Source of the DNA: Verrucomicrobiota bacterium
GTDB lineage: Bacteria; Verrucomicrobiota; Verrucomicrobiia; Chthoniobacterales; UBA10450
Direction: 5' to 3'
Assembly: GCA_003218395.1 (NCBI GenBank)
Contig: QHNJ01000006.1
Coordinates: 1-64,000, forward strand
Length of the DNA stretch: 64,000 bases
The notes beneath the pieces were generated by a model. The model worked only from the letters and a program-made list of their open reading frames with translations. It was not told where the DNA came from and searched no databases. The position numbers and the translations under genes are program-made. Below, one piece after another: positions 1-10,306 of the stretch (positions within the stretch are counted from its first letter, which is position 1; each line of letters starts with the position of its first letter).

Positions 1-49
1 ATAAAAGTTCTTAATTTTTCTCTGGTTCGCGGTTAACCGCTTAAACAAT

Positions 50-178
50 ATGCCCGACGCAGGCGTAAACGGGGATTCGGAACGGGCGCAAAAGCTTCTG
101 CGGTGGTTCGAAGTTCCGCTTCGGCAATTCGCGACACGCATCCCCGGCGATCGGGAACGGGCCAGAGACGCGGTTTAG
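50..178 (+). pseudogene. possible truncated ECF sigma factor N-terminus (42 codons)
   Basis: ATG ORF reading MPDAGVNGDSERAQKLLRWFEVPLRQFATRIPGDRERARDAV* resembles the start of ECF sigma region 2 but stops where Q/E-D-TF would follow. Confidence 0.25.
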
Positions 179-289
179 GATAAGAGCAATTCATCGAGCG
201 CTCTGTAACCCATGAGGGTGTAACGCATGAACCCGCCCTTCCTGCTTAGTGTTATAACCCTTTTAACGATTTAGCCTGGACCAAATGCA

Positions 290-1261
290 TTAAATATTTT
301 CGGCCGTTTCGGTCGTGGCGATCGGTTTCACGCGCATGGCCAGGAATGCGCCGAAAAGGAGAATCGCTGCGCTCCAAAGCTGAGCATGAGTGAGACGTTC
401 ACCATAAATCCAGGCGGATAGTCCCAGCGCGCCGGCCGGGCAGAGAAGTTGAAGCGTTTGGGCGAGTGCCACGCCGATCTCCCGGATCGCTACGTAGTAC
501 AAGACATGCGCCATCGTAATGCAACTCACGGCGGAGATGATGAGAATCAGGTTGACTTGCGCTCCGGCGTGAAGCGGAGTGCCAATTTCCCCGAACGTGA
601 GGGTGAGCGGAAGCAACAGGGCTGAAGTGATCAAACTGATCAACCCGAAACTGCGAATCGATCCGAGCTGTGCGGAAGGGCGTTTCACGAGGATGCCGTA
701 AAGCGCCCAACAAAACGTAGCGGTGAACGCGATAAATAGTCCGGGAAGCGCAATGTGACCTGACTGCCATCCCGGTTGAAACCAGACCACGCCAAAAGCG
801 CCGATTAATCCAAGCACTGTGCCGGCCTGAAACTGCCATTGACGAATCACGTGGCGCTCTTCGGGAAAAAACGCGAGCGCGAGCAGCGCGGTGAAAATCA
901 CCGAGGCGCGCGTAAAGATCGTGTACACACCCGGGCCCATGTAAAAAAGGGCGATTACCTGGGTGATTTGGTGGACCACGTTAGGAAGACAGGGAGCGAA
1001 ACATATCATCACCGCGCGCCAATTGAGCCACGGGGCACTGCGTTGGCTCCGGTAGATCAGCAGCGGCGCAATGGCGAGACAAGCAACAAGATATCGATAG
1101 AAATTCTGTGTCCACGGATCGTAATAACTGTTCAGGTAGTACTGAAAAAGCGACGGCGTCGACCAGATAACGATCGTGGCGAAGACCGCGGCATAGCCTT
1201 CCGAGAGGTTTGTACGACCCGGTAGATCGATTATCTCTCGTGCGGAATCCGGTCGCTTCAT
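290..1261 (-). CDS. DMT/EamA-family transporter
   Basis: 323 aa multi-TM ORF with EamA-like duplicated membrane architecture. Confidence 0.8.
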   Translation of the reverse strand: MKRPDSAREIIDLPGRTNLSEGYAAVFATIVIWSTPSLFQYYLNSYYDPWTQNFYRYLVACLAIAPLLIYRSQRSAPWLNWRAVMICFAPCLPNVVHQITQVIALFYMGPGVYTIFTRASVIFTALLALAFFPEERHVIRQWQFQAGTVLGLIGAFGVVWFQPGWQSGHIALPGLFIAFTATFCWALYGILVKRPSAQLGSIRSFGLISLITSALLLPLTLTFGEIGTPLHAGAQVNLILIISAVSCITMAHVLYYVAIREIGVALAQTLQLLCPAGALGLSAWIYGERLTHAQLWSAAILLFGAFLAMRVKPIATTETAENI

Positions 1262-1337
1262 CGCTTTGCTTCCTTTCGTGCGTTAATTTGCTCGCTTACA
1301 GACGATAAATCCCTCAAAAAGTAAGCTCGGAGGAGAA

Positions 1338-2261
1338 ATGAATATCTTGAACAAGCAAACAATCACCATTGCAACAGCGTCACTTTTTTGGTTTGTGACC
1401 TTGGGAATCGGATTCTCAAAACCACCAGCCGGCGCAGCGGGCGCCATGCAACGTGGAATCGAGTTGGCCCAGCAGAAGCAGTACGACGCCGCCATTGCCG
1501 AATTTACGAAGGCGATCAAAGAGAATCCGAAAGATCCGCGTGGTTACACCAATCGCGGCACGGCCTATCGTGCCAGTGGCCGCCTGCCGGATGCGGTCGC
1601 TGATTTCTCAAAGGCGATTGAGGTCGCGCCCAAGGATGAAGTCGCGTATCGCGAGCGCGGCAATACGCAGATAATGCAAAGCCAGTTCGATGCAGCGTTG
1701 CCGGATCTCGAGAAGGCGATTGAACTCAAGCCTGACGATGGCTACGCCTATAAATTTCGCGGTTTTGCCGAGATTGGACTTAACCAGTGGGACAAGGCGG
1801 CCGCGGATTTCACAACCGCGATTGAGAAGCAACCGGATGATCCTCAAAACTACGATCGCCGCGCTTGGGCGAACCGAAATCTAAAAAACTACGAAGCGGC
1901 CGTCGCGGATTACACGGTGTTGATCGACAAAAATCCGGCCGATGCCGAGCACCTGGTAAAACGAGGCGCGACGTACACTTCCCTGCAGCAATATGAGAAG
2001 GCCATCGCCGATTACCAGGCGGCGCTAAAGCTGAAACCGGACGACTATGACACTGTGCAGCGCCTGCAATACGTGCAGGGAATGCTGGCGGCGAAGAATG
2101 CGCCGCCTCCTACAGCGACGCCCACGCCAACTCCGGAAAAACCCGGACTGCTTACGCCGCTCAATGTTGGGATCGCGATTGCGGTGTTGATTGTCATCGC
2201 GGTGATCGTGCGCCTGGTGACGCGGGGCAAGGAGGAGCCCACAAGCGGAAGAATTCGGTGA
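1338..2261 (+). CDS. tetratricopeptide-repeat protein with C-terminal TM anchor
   Basis: repeated TPR motifs (AIAEFTKAIKENPKDPRGYTNRG etc.), proline-rich linker, TM segment. Confidence 0.85.
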   Translation: MNILNKQTITIATASLFWFVTLGIGFSKPPAGAAGAMQRGIELAQQKQYDAAIAEFTKAIKENPKDPRGYTNRGTAYRASGRLPDAVADFSKAIEVAPKDEVAYRERGNTQIMQSQFDAALPDLEKAIELKPDDGYAYKFRGFAEIGLNQWDKAAADFTTAIEKQPDDPQNYDRRAWANRNLKNYEAAVADYTVLIDKNPADAEHLVKRGATYTSLQQYEKAIADYQAALKLKPDDYDTVQRLQYVQGMLAAKNAPPPTATPTPTPEKPGLLTPLNVGIAIAVLIVIAVIVRLVTRGKEEPTSGRIR

Positions 2262-2527
2262 TATAGCCACGACGCTCCGTTGCCGTGTTTTCAACCCGAA
2301 CAAGTCCCTCGACAGAGCAACGCGATTACACAAGAAATTTCTTTGACACACAAACCCGCGCGGTTAGCTTGCGGACGCTTTTTGCTGGAACGAGAAGGTC
2401 CCATGGTCGTTCAAATTGCAAATTTGACGCGGCTGTGGGACTTTTAACTCTCTGGCGAAAGGTGAAACCGGGTCGTCGCTTGGCTACGCCGCGGACAACG
2501 CGACGTGGAGTGAGATAACGAAGAACC

Positions 2528-2603
<76 letters not shown>

Positions 2604-2673
2604 GAACGGGCCCGGGACCGGTAGCGGATAATTGAGAGAAAAGCAGACAGTTTAATTAAACAGGAGAATTGAA

Positions 2674-3858
2674 ATGGCTAAGGAAGCATTTAAACGCGAT
2701 AAGCCGCACGTGAACGTCGGCACGATCGGTCACGTGGACCATGGCAAAACCACCCTGACGGCGGCGATTACGATGGTGCTGGCGAAGAAGGGGATGGCAG
2801 AAGTGCGCGCCTACGAATCAATCGACAACGCACCAGAGGAAAAAGAGCGCGGGATCACGATCAACACTGCGCACGTGGAGTACTCGAGCGACAAACGCCA
2901 CTACGCCCACGTGGACTGCCCCGGCCACGCCGACTATGTGAAAAACATGATCACCGGCGCGGCGCAGATGGATGGCGCGATCCTGGTTGTCTCCGCAGCG
3001 GATGGGCCGATGCCGCAGACCCGCGAACACATCCTACTCGCGCGACAAGTGGGTGTGCCCTCGATTGTCGTTTTCCTGAACAAAGTCGACATGGTCGACG
3101 ACCCGGAGCTTCTCGACCTTGTTGAGATGGAAGTGCGCGATCTCCTCACGCAGTATGAATTTCCCGGAGATAAAATCCCGATTGTTAAGGGCAGTGCCCT
3201 AAAGGCGCTCAATGGCGATGCGGAAGCGCAAAAGCAGGTGCTCGCCCTCGTGGAGGCCATCGACGATTATATTCCGGTTCCCGAGCGGCCGGTTGATCAG
3301 CCATTCCTAATGCCGATCGAAGACGTGTTTAACATTGAAGGCCGCGGCACTGTTGCGACGGGCCGTGTTGAGCGCGGTGTTCTCAAGAAAATGGAGGACG
3401 TCGAGCTGGTCGGAATTCGTCCCACGGCCAAGACAGTTGCCACCGATATCGAAATGTTCCGCAAACTTCTCGATGAGGCGCGTGCGGGCGATAACGTGGG
3501 CGTTTTGCTGCGTGGATTGAAGAAGGAGGATGTCGAACGTGGCCAGGTCATCGCCAAGCCGGGATCGATTACGCCGCACAAGAAATTTAAGGCGGAAGTC
3601 TACGTGTTGAGCAAGGAGGAAGGCGGACGTCACACGCCGTTCTTCTCGAATTATCGGCCACAGTTTTATTTCCGCACGACGGACGTTACTGGCACGGTCA
3701 AACTGCCCGAAGGCGTGGAAATGGTGATGCCCGGCGACAACATCTCGATTGAAGTCGAGCTGATCACGCCGATCGCGATGGAAAAAACGATTCGCTTTGC
3801 CATCCGCGAAGGAGGAAAAACTGTCGGTGCGGGTCGCGCCAGCGAAATTCTGGATTAA
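2674..3858 (+). CDS. tuf: elongation factor Tu
   Basis: 394 aa, [59 protein letters not shown]. Confidence 0.99.
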   Translation: MAKEAFKRDKPHVNVGTIGHVDHGKTTLTAAITMVLAKKGMAEVRAYESIDNAPEEKERGITINTAHVEYSSDKRHYAHVDCPGHADYVKNMITGAAQMDGAILVVSAADGPMPQTREHILLARQVGVPSIVVFLNKVDMVDDPELLDLVEMEVRDLLTQYEFPGDKIPIVKGSALKALNGDAEAQKQVLALVEAIDDYIPVPERPVDQPFLMPIEDVFNIEGRGTVATGRVERGVLKKMEDVELVGIRPTAKTVATDIEMFRKLLDEARAGDNVGVLLRGLKKEDVERGQVIAKPGSITPHKKFKAEVYVLSKEEGGRHTPFFSNYRPQFYFRTTDVTGTVKLPEGVEMVMPGDNISIEVELITPIAMEKTIRFAIREGGKTVGAGRASEILD

Positions 3859-3877
3859 ATTAGGGACGTATCGCATT

Positions 3878-3950
3878 ACGCCAGTAGCTCAATTGGTAGA
3901 GTAGCGGTCTCCAAAACCGTCGGTTGGGGGTTCGAGTCCCTCCTGGCGTG
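3878..3950 (+). tRNA. tRNA-Trp (CCA anticodon)
   Basis: acceptor ACGCCAG/CTGGCGT, D-arm AGCTCAATTGGTAGAGTA, anticodon loop CTCCAAA, T-arm GGTTCGAGTCCC. Confidence 0.95.
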
Positions 3951-3976
3951 CTTGACCGCTGATGCGGGCTAAAAAA

Positions 3977-4056
3977 GTTACACGGTTACATTGTTAAAAA
4001 GGCATGAAGGTTCTCTCCCTTTGTAACGTTGTAACGCGTTTAACACTTTAACTTTT
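3977..4056 (+). repeat. 8-bp-phased TTAC/TAAC iteron-like array upstream of secE
   Basis: GTTACACG GTTACATT GTTAAAAA then TTGTAACG TTGTAACG CGTTTAACAC TTTAACTTTT directly before the ATG. Confidence 0.5.
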
Positions 4057-4060
4057 CGAA

Positions 4061-4279
4061 ATGATCACCAGAGTAAAAAACTTCCTCAGCGAAGTGAAGG
4101 TCGAGCTGCAAAAAGCTTCCTGGCCTTGGGACCCGAAAGAAAAGGGATTCCGCCGCTATAAGGAGCTCACGGACTCGACGCTCGTGGTTGTCATCGCAAT
4201 GTTATTGCTCGGCGGTTACGTCGCGCTCTTCGATTTCGTCCTCGTGAACTTCGTCCATTTTTTCACCCGATTGCACTGA
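4061..4279 (+). CDS. secE: preprotein translocase subunit SecE
   Basis: small single-TM protein with FLSEVKVELQKASWP immediately upstream of nusG. Confidence 0.95.
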   Translation: MITRVKNFLSEVKVELQKASWPWDPKEKGFRRYKELTDSTLVVVIAMLLLGGYVALFDFVLVNFVHFFTRLH

Positions 4280-4281
4280 TT

Positions 4282-4851
4282 ATGACACAGACACTTACAG
4301 GCAAAGATCAATGGTACGTCGTGCACGTTCTGTCCGGACAAGAGAACAAGGTGCGCGAGAACATCTTGAAACGCGTCAAGACCGAGGAAATGGTCGACTT
4401 GATTTACGAGGTCCTCGTCCCAACCGAGCGTGTCTCGGAAATCAAAAAAGGCAAGAAAAGCGAGACGACGCGGAAATTTTTTCCGGGTTACTTGATCGTC
4501 AACATGCATTTACTCGACGAAAACAATCAACTCGTGGGACGCACCTGGTACTTCATCCGTGAGACACCCGGCGTGATCGGTTTTGCTGGAACCAAGGACA
4601 AACCGATTCCGATGCGGCAATCGGAAGTGGACAGCATGCTTGCGCAAATGAAAGAGCGCGAAGAAAAGGTGAAACCGAAAGTCAGCTTCGAAGTGGGTGA
4701 ATCGGTGAAAGTCGCTGACGGCCCATTCCAAAATCAGACCGGAATCGTCGAAGAAATCGATCCTGATCGCGGTAAGCTGCGTGTTTCGGTCACAATCTTC
4801 GGCCGCGCCACGCCGGTCGAGTTGGAGTATTGGCAAGTGGAGCGGGGTTGA
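4282..4851 (+). CDS. nusG: transcription termination/antitermination factor NusG
   Basis: WYVVHVLSGQENKVRENI, FPGYLIV, KOW-like C-terminus. Confidence 0.98.
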   Translation: MTQTLTGKDQWYVVHVLSGQENKVRENILKRVKTEEMVDLIYEVLVPTERVSEIKKGKKSETTRKFFPGYLIVNMHLLDENNQLVGRTWYFIRETPGVIGFAGTKDKPIPMRQSEVDSMLAQMKEREEKVKPKVSFEVGESVKVADGPFQNQTGIVEEIDPDRGKLRVSVTIFGRATPVELEYWQVERG

Positions 4852-5131
4852 GGTTAGGCGGAATCGAAGACGACTGATTCTCTTCTCCAATAGTGCAAGG
4901 CAGAGCGCCAGATAACTCGAAAGTGACTTCCCAGCTATCAGCCAGTTGGCACGCAAGGTTACACTGAGTGCTTGGGCTTAGGCTCGAGCCAGCGCCAGGC
5001 CGCAAGCCGCAATTTGCGTTCGAGGAACGGGCGGCGTCCTTTCGCCAAAAGCGGCTCGAATACGATTACGTCGTAATTGTTTGACTTAGCCAGCGCGGCC
5101 CGGATTTTGACGGAGGAAATTTTCCGGATAA

Positions 5132-6175
5132 TTGAGATACCTGGCAAGTAAACTAGAAAACCAGAGAGGAAAACCGCTCATTAAGTCAAAATTAGTCCAA
5201 AAACAAACCTTTCGAATTAACCGCAACTGGAAGCGAAATCGAAGACGGTACCTGGCGACTGTCTTAGCAGCGGGTGTCCTTTTATTACTCAACCTCAGCG
5301 GGAGTGCGGTGATTGCCCAGGGGTTCGGTGCTTGTGCCCTGACTTCGGAAGAAGCCCGGCGTTCCTGTTTGGAGGGAGCGCAGAGCGACTACGCGAACGC
5401 CTTGGGTAAATGTGCCAACGTCTCGGACCCGTCGGCGCGAAAGGCCTGTCAAGATCAGGCGCTGGCGGACCTGAAGGACGCACAGCAGACTTGCCAGGCG
5501 GAGTTTGTCGTTCGGCAAACCGCCTGCGCTAAGTTAGGCGAGGCGCCGTACGATCCGGTGATCGATCCGGCAAACTTCGTCGCCAGGATCGACAATCCGT
5601 ACTTCCCGTTGCGGCCCGGGACGACTTTTATCTACGAGGGTCAGATGCCCCAGGGCTTTGAGCGTGACGAGTTCGCCGTGACCCACAACACCAGGGTGAT
5701 CCTCGGCGTGACCTGTGTCGAAGTTCACGACAGTGTCTTTACGGACGGCGTGCTAACGGAGGATACCCTCGACTGGTTCGCTCAAGACAGGGAAGGGAAC
5801 GTCTTGTACTTTGGTGAAAATACTCATGAATTGGAGGATGGCTTGATCACCACCATTGACGGCACGTTCATGGCTGGCGTCAACGGCGACAAACCTGGGA
5901 TCATCATGAAAGCGCATCCTACGGTGGGCGATTTCTACCGGCAGGAATTCTCTCTCAACAATGCCGAGGATTTTGCGGGAACGCTCAGCCTCACCGAAGT
6001 CGTCACCGTGCGCGCGGGCTCGTTCAATCACTGCCTGAAATCGGAAGAAACCACCCCGTTGGAGCCCGATCTTCTCGAGGACAAGTTCTACGCGCCGGGG
6101 GTGGGAAACATCTTGACGGTTGACGTAAACACCGGCGCGAGGTCGGAACTTGTCCGAATTATCAGGGAGCCATAA
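5132..6175 (+). CDS. secreted hypothetical protein, TTG start
   Basis: 347 aa ORF with N-terminal hydrophobic signal and Cys-rich segment. Confidence 0.6.
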   Translation: MRYLASKLENQRGKPLIKSKLVQKQTFRINRNWKRNRRRYLATVLAAGVLLLLNLSGSAVIAQGFGACALTSEEARRSCLEGAQSDYANALGKCANVSDPSARKACQDQALADLKDAQQTCQAEFVVRQTACAKLGEAPYDPVIDPANFVARIDNPYFPLRPGTTFIYEGQMPQGFERDEFAVTHNTRVILGVTCVEVHDSVFTDGVLTEDTLDWFAQDREGNVLYFGENTHELEDGLITTIDGTFMAGVNGDKPGIIMKAHPTVGDFYRQEFSLNNAEDFAGTLSLTEVVTVRAGSFNHCLKSEETTPLEPDLLEDKFYAPGVGNILTVDVNTGARSELVRIIREP

Positions 6176-6203
6176 AAACGCGCTGCGCCGGCGTGACATC
6201 CAT

Positions 6204-6238
6204 CGGTAGTGGCAGAGCTTGCACCTGCGCCACTACCG
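6204..6238. repeat. GTAG-headed hairpin, 10-bp perfect stem
   Basis: CGGTAGTGGC...GCCACTACCG upstream of rplK. Confidence 0.75.
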
Positions 6239-6373
6239 CATGTTCTTCCAGCGAGTTGACTTCGCGAGTTGGTGGATTACGATCAGCGGATTCTGCCGAA
6301 GACGAACTTTGGCAGAGGGAACGGAGTTAGTGAACAGGTAACCTGTTTGCCGAATCCTTGATTTTTTGGAAGT

Positions 6374-6799
6374 GTGGCTAAAGAAATCGTTGCTCACGTC
6401 AAATTGCAGATCCCTGCTGGCCAGGCCAACCCGGCGCCTCCCGTCGGCACTGCGCTCGGTCCGCGCGGCGTCAACATCATGGCGTTCTGCAAAGAATTTA
6501 ACGCCGCGACTCAGAAACAAGCGGGCGACATTTTGCCGGTCGTCATCACCGTATTCAAAGACAAATCGTTCACGTTCATCACCAAGAGTCCGCCTGCGGC
6601 GGTACTCTTGAAGAAAGCGGCCAACATCGCCGCCGGATCAAAAGAGCCGAACAAAACCAAGGTCGGCAAAGTGACGCGGAAACAGGTCATGGACATCGTG
6701 AACACCAAGCGCAAAGACCTGAACGCGCGCAACGACGAAGCCGCCTTCCGCATCATCGCCGGTACCGCCCGTCAAATGGGCCTCGAAATCGCCGATTAA
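6374..6799 (+). CDS. rplK: ribosomal protein L11 (GTG start)
   Basis: [36 protein letters not shown]. Confidence 0.98.
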   Translation: MAKEIVAHVKLQIPAGQANPAPPVGTALGPRGVNIMAFCKEFNAATQKQAGDILPVVITVFKDKSFTFITKSPPAAVLLKKAANIAAGSKEPNKTKVGKVTRKQVMDIVNTKRKDLNARNDEAAFRIIAGTARQMGLEIAD

Positions 6800-8443
6800 T
6801 TTGCCGCACGAATTCGTTGAACAAGTTCGCGCATTCTTATCCGTAGGTCGAGCCGGTCCGGCATTTCACTTATGTTTGCAACAATACGTCGTGCTAATGC
6901 CGGCTTGTCGCTATCGTAATTGAAAGCCGCTTTCCATTGTGCTCTATAGGCGCTTTCTAAGACGCGGCCGATTTTTTGATATGTGCCCAGTGTGAAATCG
7001 CGCTGGCTACATGTCATTTCATCATAAACGGCTGCAACACAAGCAGGCGTAAGGTAATTTTCCATTTCTCGGCCAGCGGTAACCCAGCAAAGAACTCCGG
7101 CCTCTTTGCACTCCTTCACGATCCGAGTCTTTGTCTCATTAATTTCTGCGTCGCTTCTCGTACGATCGCTGTCGATTACGATGGCAGAGTTTTGATTAAT
7201 GCGCAGGAGCTTAATCAGCTCCTCCGCAGAAAGTCCCAGTTCGTCGCGTAACAGACTCAAATGAGACAGCAATCGGCCGCCGTAAAACATAATCGAGTAA
7301 TCAATCCCCTCAACGAGTTCAGGAGCCATCAAGCCGATCCATCGATTCAAGTAGATCCGATCACTCGGACCCTCGATCCAGACAACAAAGTTCGCTTGAA
7401 GTACATCCGCGGCGCGAATCCCAAGATCATTTAGAACTTCCAAGACATGCGTGCGTCTCCACGATTCGATTTTTCGTTTCCCCATTCTCTAGCCACAGAT
7501 GCGTAATCGCAGAGTCTTTCGGCCGACTCAAAAATGCGTTCGAATGCGTTGTAATGACATAGTTGTTCGTTGTTTTTTCGATTAAGAAACGCAGTAACGC
7601 CTTCTGCCGTAATGGATGAAGATGAATCTCCGGTTCTTCTATTCCGATTAGCGAGTCTTCCCTCGCTAACACAGCGACCGCGAGAATGATTAACTCGTGA
7701 ACGCCAGTGCCGTAATTTTTCAACGGCAATCGGAGACTTCCACGCTCGACGATGAGTTCCGGATTAGTTCGAGATACATCTTATTCGATCAGCTTTTCGC
7801 CAAGCAGCTCACGCAAAAATTCCTGCACCTTTTGAAATCGCACGCGATCGGAATCTTTTCCGATCTCTGGAGCGTTACAATCTGCTATCAGTTGAACAAT
7901 TCCGGTTCCGTCTATCGCATACGTTCCAGATGTGATTTGCCGGAATTGCGGTATGACTTGGAACTCGGGTACTACATTGTGAAGCGCTTGGTAGGCAACG
8001 CCAGCTGCTTCCTGCATCTTCTGTTTCAAATCAGCCTCGGTCGGGGTGCCATACGCCCACCTGCGCTGCAGCCATCTTTGCATGAACGGCTCGAAGAGGC
8101 GGAAATCCAGGCCGTCAAACGGAGTGGTTATCCAACGCGAAACGCCTCCGGAAACAGCAGCATGGAATCTGCGAACGCCTTCCGGCACGTCAGCTGGTTC
8201 GGAGCCTTCGACATCAACGACTAACTCGAGTAACCGACTTCCATCTCTCTTGTGAAAATCGACTTCGCTTAATTTGATTTGATCGAGCCGCTCGTTTTTT
8301 AGCCTTCGCAGAATCTCCAGCACATTTGATTTGCCGGAGTTATTCGCACCAATCAGAAGATTAATTCGTTTCTGTAGATCCAGAATGACCGGTTCACTTC
8401 CAATGCTTCGAAAATTTGCGAAACCAAGACGAACGATTTTCAT
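6796..8443 (-). pseudogene. OLD-family ATP-dependent endonuclease-like gene (AAA ATPase + TOPRIM), disrupted
   Basis: ORFs 7781..8443 (Walker A GANNSGKS), 7427..7729 (EEPEIHLHP, ITTHS) and 6796..7485 (TOPRIM EGPSDR) are collinear; in-frame TAA at 7781-7783 and a frameshift near 7430-7485. Confidence 0.8.
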
Positions 8444-8506
8444 ACTCGTTCGAAGTATGCTCTTAACAGCGATGGTCTGGAAGGCAACAGCTCGACTCGA
8501 ATTCTT

Positions 8507-10303
8507 CTATTGGGAAGATTCGTCGGCCGCGCCTAAGTATTCCCAGCGTTGCAACGCGATTGGGACGTTACCGTTTTTCCAGACGAAATCGTGGAACGCG
8601 CGGAGATTGAATTTTTCTCCCTGCTGCATGCGCGCTTCGGCCAGAAATTTCGTGATCTGCAATTTACCGATCTGATACGTGATGGCTTGACCAGGGCCCG
8701 TGGAGAAAGCGATCGCTTCTTGGCGTGCGGTTTGTTCGTCCATCGGGACCTTTTCCTGAAGGTATTTCGCAGCTTGGTCGAGCGTGAACTCGCCGAGCGC
8801 AAGTTTCACGTCCACCTCTACACGCAGCGCGCGCAATCGCATGAAATTGTAGATGATCTCGCGTGTGTGTGGGCTGTCATCGAACAGCCCGGCCTGCAAC
8901 ATCATCTCCTCCGCATAAAACCCGATCCCCTCATTCGCGCCGGAGTCGTAGTAATGCCGCCGGATGGGATCCTCATGTCCCCAAGAAAGACAAAGCTGAA
9001 AATAATGACCCGGAATTCCTTCATGAACGGTGATCGGCCGCGGATCCATTGCCGTCGCGCGCCAGAAGTAACCGAGTTTTTCTGACGGCTCAGGCACGTA
9101 ACGGATGCAATTCTCTTTCAACCGCGACGGCGACGTGAAGTCATCGTTCTCAGTAAAGCCGAGAGCGCGCAAATATTCGGGAGTCGGTCGAAGCGTGTAA
9201 TGCTGGATCCAATCTGGCACAGTTAAAATCCCACGCTCTTGGAGAAATTTACGAATAGACAATTCCTTTTCGGCTGCATCGTAAATCCAGTTGTCGATGT
9301 TGTCTGCGATCTTGAGCGGTGGCACATCTTTGTTGCGGTTCTTCTCGAAAGTCTCAAACGCCACCGCTCGATTCCATTCGTGTCGTCCCATAGCCAGCAG
9401 TTCCTCCGGCGTAAACGGCATCAGCGCCACGTTCCGCAAAAACCAAACGTACGCGTCGCGACCAAGCGCAGTCTGCCGCGGCAGCGTCGGCAGTTTCTCT
9501 CTAAGCCGCTGCTGAAATTTCTCCAGCGCATCCGCCGCGCGCTCAAGAGCAGGATTCAATTGCTGCGGTTTGAGCGTTGTCGATCCTACGAGTGAGCTCG
9601 CCATCCTGCGCATCCGTTCGCGAATTCCCTCGAGGTTCTGAATCGCAACCATCGCGAATGCCGCTGGCGGCTTATCCAGATTCTCTTCGACCTGTTGCAA
9701 GATCGCCGGAATGTTTTCGATGCGCGTGAGAATCTCGCGAGATTGCGTCGCGTCATAAGGCCCCGGAACTGTCAGCGCTTCGACGACCGGCGTGAGCGTC
9801 TGCTCAATGTAAAAATTTGGATCACGTTTCCAGCGCGGATTAATGTCCAATTCCCATCGCACCCGCGACAAAGCCGACCCGATCAGCCGATAATCGACAT
9901 GCTTCGGAATTGGCCACCCGGTGGGGTCGATCTTCTTCCATCGCTTCTCGAACTCAGCGAGGTGTTTTCGCTGATTGTCGATCTCACTGCGCGAGCAGTC
10001 TCGCGTCCCGCCCGGCCGCTCAAGTCGATTCACGTCGTCGCCCGTGAACGGCGCATGTTTCGCGCGCCAAGTCCAAAAGTCATCGGCCAATTTATCGAGA
10101 GATTCTGTTTGCGAGGACGCGCTGCCCAACGCCGCGGATAGAATGATTATGAGTGCGAGGGTTCGGGGGTAACGCGTGGCTCGAGCAGTCCCCTGCTCGA
10201 TGCCAAAATTACTGTGGCTTCGCCGGTCTGATTTAACATCCCGCGACGGAGCGCCCAACCCACCACCTGCTGCAAAGTCCGTCGATTTCAATCTCGCGTT
10301 CAC
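8507..10303 (-). CDS. DUF885-family secreted protein; true start probably internal
   Basis: 598 aa; HEGIPGHYFQLCLSW and GANEGIGFYAEEMM typical of DUF885. Confidence 0.85.
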   Translation of the reverse strand: MNARLKSTDFAAGGGLGAPSRDVKSDRRSHSNFGIEQGTARATRYPRTLALIIILSAALGSASSQTESLDKLADDFWTWRAKHAPFTGDDVNRLERPGGTRDCSRSEIDNQRKHLAEFEKRWKKIDPTGWPIPKHVDYRLIGSALSRVRWELDINPRWKRDPNFYIEQTLTPVVEALTVPGPYDATQSREILTRIENIPAILQQVEENLDKPPAAFAMVAIQNLEGIRERMRRMASSLVGSTTLKPQQLNPALERAADALEKFQQRLREKLPTLPRQTALGRDAYVWFLRNVALMPFTPEELLAMGRHEWNRAVAFETFEKNRNKDVPPLKIADNIDNWIYDAAEKELSIRKFLQERGILTVPDWIQHYTLRPTPEYLRALGFTENDDFTSPSRLKENCIRYVPEPSEKLGYFWRATAMDPRPITVHEGIPGHYFQLCLSWGHEDPIRRHYYDSGANEGIGFYAEEMMLQAGLFDDSPHTREIIYNFMRLRALRVEVDVKLALGEFTLDQAAKYLQEKVPMDEQTARQEAIAFSTGPGQAITYQIGKLQITKFLAEARMQQGEKFNLRAFHDFVWKNGNVPIALQRWEYLGAADESSQ

Positions 10304-10306
10304 TTG

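Noticed and set aside
4959-5147. Minus-strand 62-aa ORF between nusG and the secreted protein gene
   Set aside because: C-terminal part looks protein-like but no family recognised and coding status cannot be judged from one sequence.
10181-10200. TCGAGCAG tccc CTGCTCGA palindrome as a GTAG-family element
   Set aside because: Clean hairpin but lacks the GTAG head; probably just upstream of the true start of the DUF885 gene.
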